Of a stretch of 39,107 nucleotides of DNA, positions 35,801-39,107 are shown one piece after another. Source of the stretch: Thiogranum sp. (GTDB lineage: Bacteria > Pseudomonadota > Gammaproteobacteria > DSM-19610). Position 1 is the first letter of the stretch, and each line of letters starts with the position of its first letter. The translations under genes were made by a program, and so were the position numbers. The stretch lies in NCBI GenBank assembly GCA_024636585.1, contig JAGXGS010000053.1, forward strand, positions 1 through 39,107. Reading direction: 5' to 3'. The notes beneath the pieces were generated by a model. The model was not told where the DNA came from, did no database searches, and was given only the letters and a program-made list of their open reading frames with translations.

Positions 35801-36029
35801 TGCGGTGCGTGCCAAGCCTATCGCGCTCACCGGGCTGGCGGCCATGCTGGGTGCATTATTCATTCTGGATGATCCGATTTTCAGCGGCCTTGCGATCAGC
35901 CTGATTTTCGGAATTCTGGTATCCACAGTGCTGACGCTGCTGGTGATCCCGGTTATGTACTATGCCTTCCAGTATCCTTCGCTGGCAGGGGAATCCAGCG
36001 CCCCGCGGGAGACGGGTATTCAGAGTTGA
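32805..36029 (+). CDS. RND-family efflux permease
   Basis: The 1074-residue protein has the RND layout: TM1 (TPLLALLGLLLGVAAILV), a first periplasmic loop, TM2-6, TM7, a second loop and TM8-12. TM4 carries the proton-relay pair in GILVDDAIVVVENIHRH, as in HAE-1 drug pumps rather than metal pumps (which lack this Asp pair). It exports hydrophobic or amphiphilic substrates using the proton gradient. It is slightly longer than AcrB. The second loop and GMIALAGIIVRNSILLVDFI near the C terminus confirm completeness. It is cotranscribed with the adaptor gene. The substrate is unknown. Confidence 0.93.
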   Translation: MGISGNLARRFQDSALTPLLALLGLLLGVAAILVTPREEEPQINVTFANVLIPFAGASAREVEHLVTTPAEQVLSEIEGVKHIYSVSRPGMAVLTVEYHVGEERSAAIVRLYNAMFSHRDWLPEGLGVGEPLIKPKGIDDVPIVTITLWTDDPDHGAYELERVAHTVEAELKRVPGTRDIYTVGGPGRVVLVELDPQALAAYGIVVSDLREALLQANQSQHEGALVQNNQVIPLQIGSFFEGVSEINNLLIAMRDGGPVYLRDVATVQLGPAQPEQLVWLGTGPGADYKGLEPDGLFPAVTLAIAKKPGTNAVQVAEQVIERFEQLHGIFIPAGVEATITRNYGETANDKAVTLITKLVLATFFVVLLILLALGWREAVIVGVAVIVTLAVTLFASWAWGFTLNRVSLFALIFSIGILVDDAIVVVENIHRHMAMGGKSIREAIPIAVDEVGNPTILATFTVIAALLPMAFVSGLMGPYMSPIPINASIGMLISLAVAFIVTPWLSANFLVHQNAPAGTEESAGGGWLDRFFQRILQPFLRGREGRSKRRLLLLVMLLLIVASVGLVAAQWVVLKMLPFDNKSEFQVVVDLPEGSSLEQTNHVLVELGAYLATIPEVSDFQLYAGTASPINFNGLVRQYYLRADPNFGDIQVNLIGKDQRERKSHDIARAARAPLQEIGNRFDAVIKISEVPPGPPVMSALVAEVYGPDYSGLIETAAAVRTAFANTTDIVDVDTSVESPAPEWRVDIDRQRAAHFGISQGDVVNSVQAALAGADVTYLHSDAGKYPVPVRLRFSNADRADLESLLALKVRGRDGLVPVSEVALPEAGQRQHAVYHKDLLPVVYVTADMAGPIDSPLYGMFDLVSQFQKQGEMEQYFINQPVNPYEYSLKWDGEWQITYETFRDMGIAYSVGLVLIYLLVVAQFRSYMTPLVIMAPIPLTVIGVMPGHALLGEQFTATSMIGMIALAGIIVRNSILLVDFINISVREGMPLEQAVIRSGAVRAKPIALTGLAAMLGALFILDDPIFSGLAISLIFGILVSTVLTLLVIPVMYYAFQYPSLAGESSAPRETGIQS

Positions 36030-36069
36030 GTCGTTCGGCCGGACGACGAACAAATGCGCAGCGGTCGTG

Positions 36070-36075
36070 TATAAT
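36070..36075 (+). promoter_or_regulatory. Probable -10 box of the DAHP synthase promoter
   Basis: A perfect TATAAT preceded by TGTG lies 66 nt before the ATG. The -35 (CGAACA, 17 nt upstream) is weak, as often with an extended -10-like context. Confidence 0.5.
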
Positions 36076-36084
36076 CGCGATTTC

Positions 36085-36107
36085 AGACGCCAGCAGCGGC
36101 GTCTTTT
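36085..36107 (+). terminator. Short hairpin with T-run after the RND operon
   Basis: GACGCC (36086-36091) pairs with GGCGTC (36098-36103) around AGCAGC, followed by TTTT. It is 56 nt after the permease stop, so it may end that operon. It also falls just after the putative DAHP synthase transcription start, so it might form a 5' leader hairpin instead. Confidence 0.45.
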
Positions 36108-36141
36108 CATAATCTGCCGCGGGGTAGCAGGTAAAAAGCGC

Positions 36142-37215
36142 ATGCCGTACAAGACTGATGACCTGAGAATCGTGGATGTTCGAGAGGTGGTTCCCTATGC
36201 GGAACTGCAAGCGGAATTCCCGATCACCGAAACTGCCGGACGTACCACGTATGAAGCGCGCCACGCGGCACATCGTCTGCTGCATGGTGAAGACGACCGG
36301 ATGCTGGTGATCGTCGGTCCCTGTTCCATCCACGATCCTGCCGCCGCACTCGAATATGCGACACGCCTGCAGACATTGCGGGAAAAGCTCTCCGATGATC
36401 TGTTGCTGGTGATGCGGGTTTATTTCGAGAAACCACGCACCACGGTAGGCTGGAAAGGCCTGATCAACGATCCCGATCTGGATGGCAGTTTTCTGATCAA
36501 TAAAGGTTTGCGGCTGGCGCGCAAGTTGCTGCTGGACATCAATGAAATCGGGGTGCCGGCGGCGACTGAATATCTGGACCTGATGACCCCGCAGTATGTT
36601 TCCGACCTGATCAGCTGGGGCGCGATTGGTGCGCGTACTACCGAAAGCCAGGTGCACCGCGAGCTCGCATCCGGGCTATCCTGCGCGGTGGGTTTCAAGA
36701 ATGGAACGGACGGTTCATTGCAGGTTGCGATCGACGCCATCCGCTCGGCTTCGCAGCCGCACAATTTTCTTTCGCTTACCAAAGAAGGCCATTCGGCGAT
36801 TTTTTCGACTTCCGGAAATGACGACTGTCATATCATCCTGCGCGGCGGCCGGGAGCCCAACTATGATGCACAGAGCGTCGCTGCGGCGGCCGCCCAGCTT
36901 GAGCAGGCGGGCCTGACGCCGCGCCTGATGATCGATTGCAGCCACGGCAACAGTTCCAAGCAGTTCAAGCGTCAGCTGACGGTGTGCGAAGACGTGGCGG
37001 ATCGAATTGCGGCCGGTGACGATTCCATACTGGGAGTCATGATCGAGAGTCATCTGCAGGAGGGTCGCCAGGACTGCCTGCCCGGCGTGCCGCTCGAATA
37101 CGGCAAGAGCATTACGGATGCCTGCATCAGCTGGGAAGATACCGTCGGATTGCTGGAACGTCTGGCGCAGGGCGTGCGGCAGCGCCGCGGTCAGAAGGTG
37201 CAGGCGTCCGCCTGA
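36142..37215 (+). CDS. aroG: 3-deoxy-7-phosphoheptulonate synthase, AroF/G/H type
   Basis: The 357-residue class I DAHP synthase joins phosphoenolpyruvate and erythrose 4-phosphate to begin aromatic amino acid biosynthesis. Seen: VIVGPCSIHDP (metal-ligand Cys), RVYFEKPRTTVGWKGLINDP, GARTTESQVHRE, GFKNGTDGS, and HIILRGGREPNY and DCSHGNSSK near the C terminus with metal and substrate ligands. The start at 36142 matches the family N terminus; an upstream in-frame extension of 60 residues is non-family and overlaps the promoter. Which amino acid inhibits it cannot be told here; the symbol is generic for the family. Confidence 0.93.
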   Translation: MPYKTDDLRIVDVREVVPYAELQAEFPITETAGRTTYEARHAAHRLLHGEDDRMLVIVGPCSIHDPAAALEYATRLQTLREKLSDDLLLVMRVYFEKPRTTVGWKGLINDPDLDGSFLINKGLRLARKLLLDINEIGVPAATEYLDLMTPQYVSDLISWGAIGARTTESQVHRELASGLSCAVGFKNGTDGSLQVAIDAIRSASQPHNFLSLTKEGHSAIFSTSGNDDCHIILRGGREPNYDAQSVAAAAAQLEQAGLTPRLMIDCSHGNSSKQFKRQLTVCEDVADRIAAGDDSILGVMIESHLQEGRQDCLPGVPLEYGKSITDACISWEDTVGLLERLAQGVRQRRGQKVQASA

Positions 37216-37230
37216 CACCTGTGATTAATT

Positions 37231-37345
37231 CGTCATTGCGAGGATGCCTTGACCCGAAAGGGTAAGGTACCCGTAATGGACCCCGAAGGGGTTCTATGGG
37301 CGCAGTGACGCGGCAATCTCCGGCAGTTGCTACTGCTCTATGAGA
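37231..37345 (+). repeat. REP-like repeat, copy 2 with extra hairpin
   Basis: Bases 37231-37279 match the copy at 324-368 (reverse orientation): CGTCATTGCGAGGATGCC, GACCCGAAAGGGTAAGGTAC and CCGTAATGG. Then comes ACCCCGAAGGGGTT (hairpin), and GTGACGCGGCAATCTCCGG with GCAGTTGCTACTGCTCTATG, the typical other end of this kind of dispersed repeat. It sits between the convergent DAHP synthase and galE genes. Confidence 0.65.
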
Positions 37346-37351
37346 GTATCC

Positions 37352-38350
37352 CTAAGTTTTTAACCGCTTGCGTTCCCACTCCAGGGACGTTTTCACAATA
37401 AAATCCAGATCATCGTACTTCGGTTCCCAACCCAGCACACTGCGGGCTTTTTCCGCTCTGGCAATCAATATCGGCGGATCGCCGGCGCGGCGCGCTTCTT
37501 CCTTCACCTTGATCGGCGATCCACTGACCCGATTCACGGCATCGATCACTTCACGCACACTGTAGCCATGGCCGTAGCCGCAGTTGAGGGTGACCGACTC
37601 GCCACCGGCAGCCAGGTAGTCCAGTGCCTTGATGTGCGCATCGGCCAGGTCGTCGACATGAATATAATCGCGCACGCCGGTGCCATCGGGAGTCGGATAA
37701 TCGGTTCCGAATACATAAAGCTGTTCGCGCTTGCCGACGGCGACTTCGGCAGCCACCTTGATCAGCAGCGTAGCCTTCTCGGTGCTCTGCCCAATCTCTC
37801 CCTCGGGGTCGGAACCGGCGACATTGAAATAGCGCAGGATGACGTGGCGCATACTGCTGGCCTTGCCGAGGTCGCGCAGCATCATTTCGCTCATCAGCTT
37901 TGAGGTGCCATAGGGATTGATCGGCGCGAGCGGGCTGTCTTCGGTGCAGTAGGGGCTGTCCGGGACGCCGTACACAGCGGCCGTGGAGGAGAAGATGAAA
38001 TGCTTCACCGCAGCCCTGGAACAGCATTCCAGAAGCGTGCGCGTGCAACAGGTGTTGTTGCCGTAGTACTTCAAGGGATCCTCGACCGATTCCGGCACGA
38101 TGGTGTGGGCCGCGAAGTGCAGCACAGTGTCGATCCGGTGCTGTTCCAGGACCCGACTCACCAGCTCGCGATCGCCGGTATCGCCGACCACCAGTTCTGC
38201 GCCGCGGACTGCGTCGGCGAACCCGGTCGACAGGTTATCCAGTACCACCACATCCTTGCCGGCTCCGGCCAGCAAACGTACTACATGACTGCCGATATAG
38301 CCGGCGCCCCCCGTTACCAGAATCTTGTTTTCTGCCACTTTCACTACCAT
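37352..38350 (-). CDS. galE: UDP-glucose 4-epimerase
   Basis: The chosen ATG at 38348-38350 gives 332 residues, near the GalE norm (338). A longer in-frame start would add 19 residues upstream of the Rossmann fold. ILVTGGAGYIGSHVVRLLAG binds NAD, TVLHFAAHTIVPESVEDPL and FIFSSTAAVYG give the catalytic Ser/Thr, and NPYGTSKLMSEMMLRD has the Tyr-x3-Lys pair. RYFNVAGSDPEGEIGQ binds UDP-sugar. It interconverts UDP-glucose and UDP-galactose for surface polysaccharides. It is divergent from dusA. No clear ribosome site is visible for either start. Confidence 0.93.
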   Translation of the reverse strand: MVVKVAENKILVTGGAGYIGSHVVRLLAGAGKDVVVLDNLSTGFADAVRGAELVVGDTGDRELVSRVLEQHRIDTVLHFAAHTIVPESVEDPLKYYGNNTCCTRTLLECCSRAAVKHFIFSSTAAVYGVPDSPYCTEDSPLAPINPYGTSKLMSEMMLRDLGKASSMRHVILRYFNVAGSDPEGEIGQSTEKATLLIKVAAEVAVGKREQLYVFGTDYPTPDGTGVRDYIHVDDLADAHIKALDYLAAGGESVTLNCGYGHGYSVREVIDAVNRVSGSPIKVKEEARRAGDPPILIARAEKARSVLGWEPKYDDLDFIVKTSLEWERKRLKT

Positions 38351-38456
38351 TGTTTTGACTGATGATGCGGCATCATAAAGGCTGGCGAGCGCAGGTTCCA
38401 GCAGCACGCGGCCGCCGCGCTTGTCGCCGGCCGGTCATTTCGTGACAATGGCGGGT

Positions 38457-39107
38457 ATGACATTCGGCAGTTTTCCGCTTTCCGTTGCGCCGATGCTGGA
38501 CTGGACTGATCGGCACTGCCGGTATTTCCTGCGCCAGATCACGCAGCAGACACACCTGTACACGGAAATGATCACCAGCGGGGCACTGCTGCATGGCGAC
38601 CGTGAGCGGCTGCTCGCGCATCATCCGGCCGAATATCCGCTCGCAATCCAGCTGGGCGGCAGTGAGCCGGAGTCGTTGGCGCGGTGTGCGGCATGGGCAC
38701 AGCAGGCGGGTTTCAATGAAGTGAATCTGAACGTCGGGTGCCCGAGTGACCGGGTGCAGTCCGGCCGCTTCGGCGCCTGTCTCATGCTGGAGCCGCAGCG
38801 TGTGGCTGACAGCGTGGCGGCCATGCGTGCTGCGACTGACCTGCCAGTCAGTGTCAAGACCCGGATCGGTGTCGATCAGCAGGACAGTTTCGAAGCGCTG
38901 ACGGAGTTTGTCGCCCGGCTTGCGGATGCCCGACTGGAGAAGTTGATCGTGCATGCCCGCAAGGCGTGGCTGAAGGGCCTCAGCCCCAAACAGAACCGGG
39001 AGATTCCACCGCTGCGCTATGACTGGGTCTACCGCCTCAAGCAGTCATTTCCCGATCTGGAGATCCACATCAATGGCGGCATCAGGACCCTCGATGAAAC
39101 CGCTGTG
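38457..39107 (+). CDS. dusA: tRNA-dihydrouridine(20/20a) synthase, 3' partial
   Basis: 217 codons are open to the window end. The N terminus LSVAPMLDWTDRHCRYFLRQ is the FMN-binding DusA signature. NLNVGCPSDRVQSGRFGACL contains the catalytic Cys95. VSVKTRIGVDQQDS and LIVHARKAWLKGLSPKQNRE follow with flavin and tRNA contacts, and EIHINGGI begins the phosphate-binding strand. It reduces uridines 20/20a in the tRNA D loop. In-frame ATG at 38448 or GTG at 38442 are alternative starts. Confidence 0.93.
   Translation, partial: MTFGSFPLSVAPMLDWTDRHCRYFLRQITQQTHLYTEMITSGALLHGDRERLLAHHPAEYPLAIQLGGSEPESLARCAAWAQQAGFNEVNLNVGCPSDRVQSGRFGACLMLEPQRVADSVAAMRAATDLPVSVKTRIGVDQQDSFEALTEFVARLADARLEKLIVHARKAWLKGLSPKQNREIPPLRYDWVYRLKQSFPDLEIHINGGIRTLDETAV

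Noticed and set aside
36085..36107. Trp- or Phe-type attenuator in front of the DAHP synthase gene
   Set aside because: There is no leader peptide or alternative pairing partner; the hairpin is better explained as the end of the efflux operon.
38351..38407. Upstream in-frame start for galE
   Set aside because: It adds 19 residues ahead of the Rossmann motif that the family lacks, and no better ribosome site supports it.

Overview
The window looks like a gammaproteobacterial chromosome of moderately high GC. The clearest evidence is the conserved block thrS-infC-rpmI-rplT-pheS-pheT-ihfA-merR-like-tRNA-Pro, followed by an RND efflux pair, a DAHP synthase gene, galE and the start of dusA. Genus cannot be told from the sequence. 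A cytochrome- and copper-rich accessory complement would suit an environmental, possibly chemolithotrophic, lineage, but that is inference.

Layout. Bases 1-446 hold the 3' end of a beta-propeller-like gene and one copy of a REP-like repeat; the other copy is at 37231. At 402-485 lies a sigma70-type promoter followed by the first 39 nt of a tRNA-Val(GAC) gene, broken exactly at the 3' edge of the anticodon loop. A complete tRNA-Val(GAC) with an equivalent promoter stands at 24028-24150, directly before thrS. The roughly 23.6 kb between these two copies is accessory DNA. It has the architecture of a decayed genomic island integrated at tRNA-Val, although no integrase gene is recognisable.

The accessory region carries redox and metal functions: a dihaem cytochrome c, a porin, a CusA 3' remnant, a 1010-residue SDR/heavy-metal-binding/VKOR fusion, a Met-rich periplasmic protein, a monohaem cytochrome c, and a two-gene multicopper oxidase whose copper-binding motifs are divided between two polypeptides. 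It also carries sugar metabolism: an aldolase remnant, a six-hairpin glycosidase, a sucrose-phosphatase-like HAD, and gnd-zwf-HAD-tal-pgi. Membrane functions are an APC permease with a small K+-channel-like protein, and a CPA2 antiporter. At least seven genes here are stubs, internally deleted or frameshifted (cusA, fba, a PNPOx-like gene, a cytochrome gene, gnd, pgi, a flavoprotein, and probably a P-type ATPase). Several stubs keep a start codon and ribosome binding site and run straight into the next gene. The island is therefore being reduced, or the assembly has repeatedly lost internal sequence.

From 24241 on the genes are dense, intact and housekeeping: translation (thrS, infC with an AUC start, L35, L20, pheST), IHF alpha, a MerR-type regulator, tRNA-Pro(GGG), an efflux pump, aromatic amino acid entry (DAHP synthase), UDP-galactose epimerase and tRNA dihydrouridine synthase.
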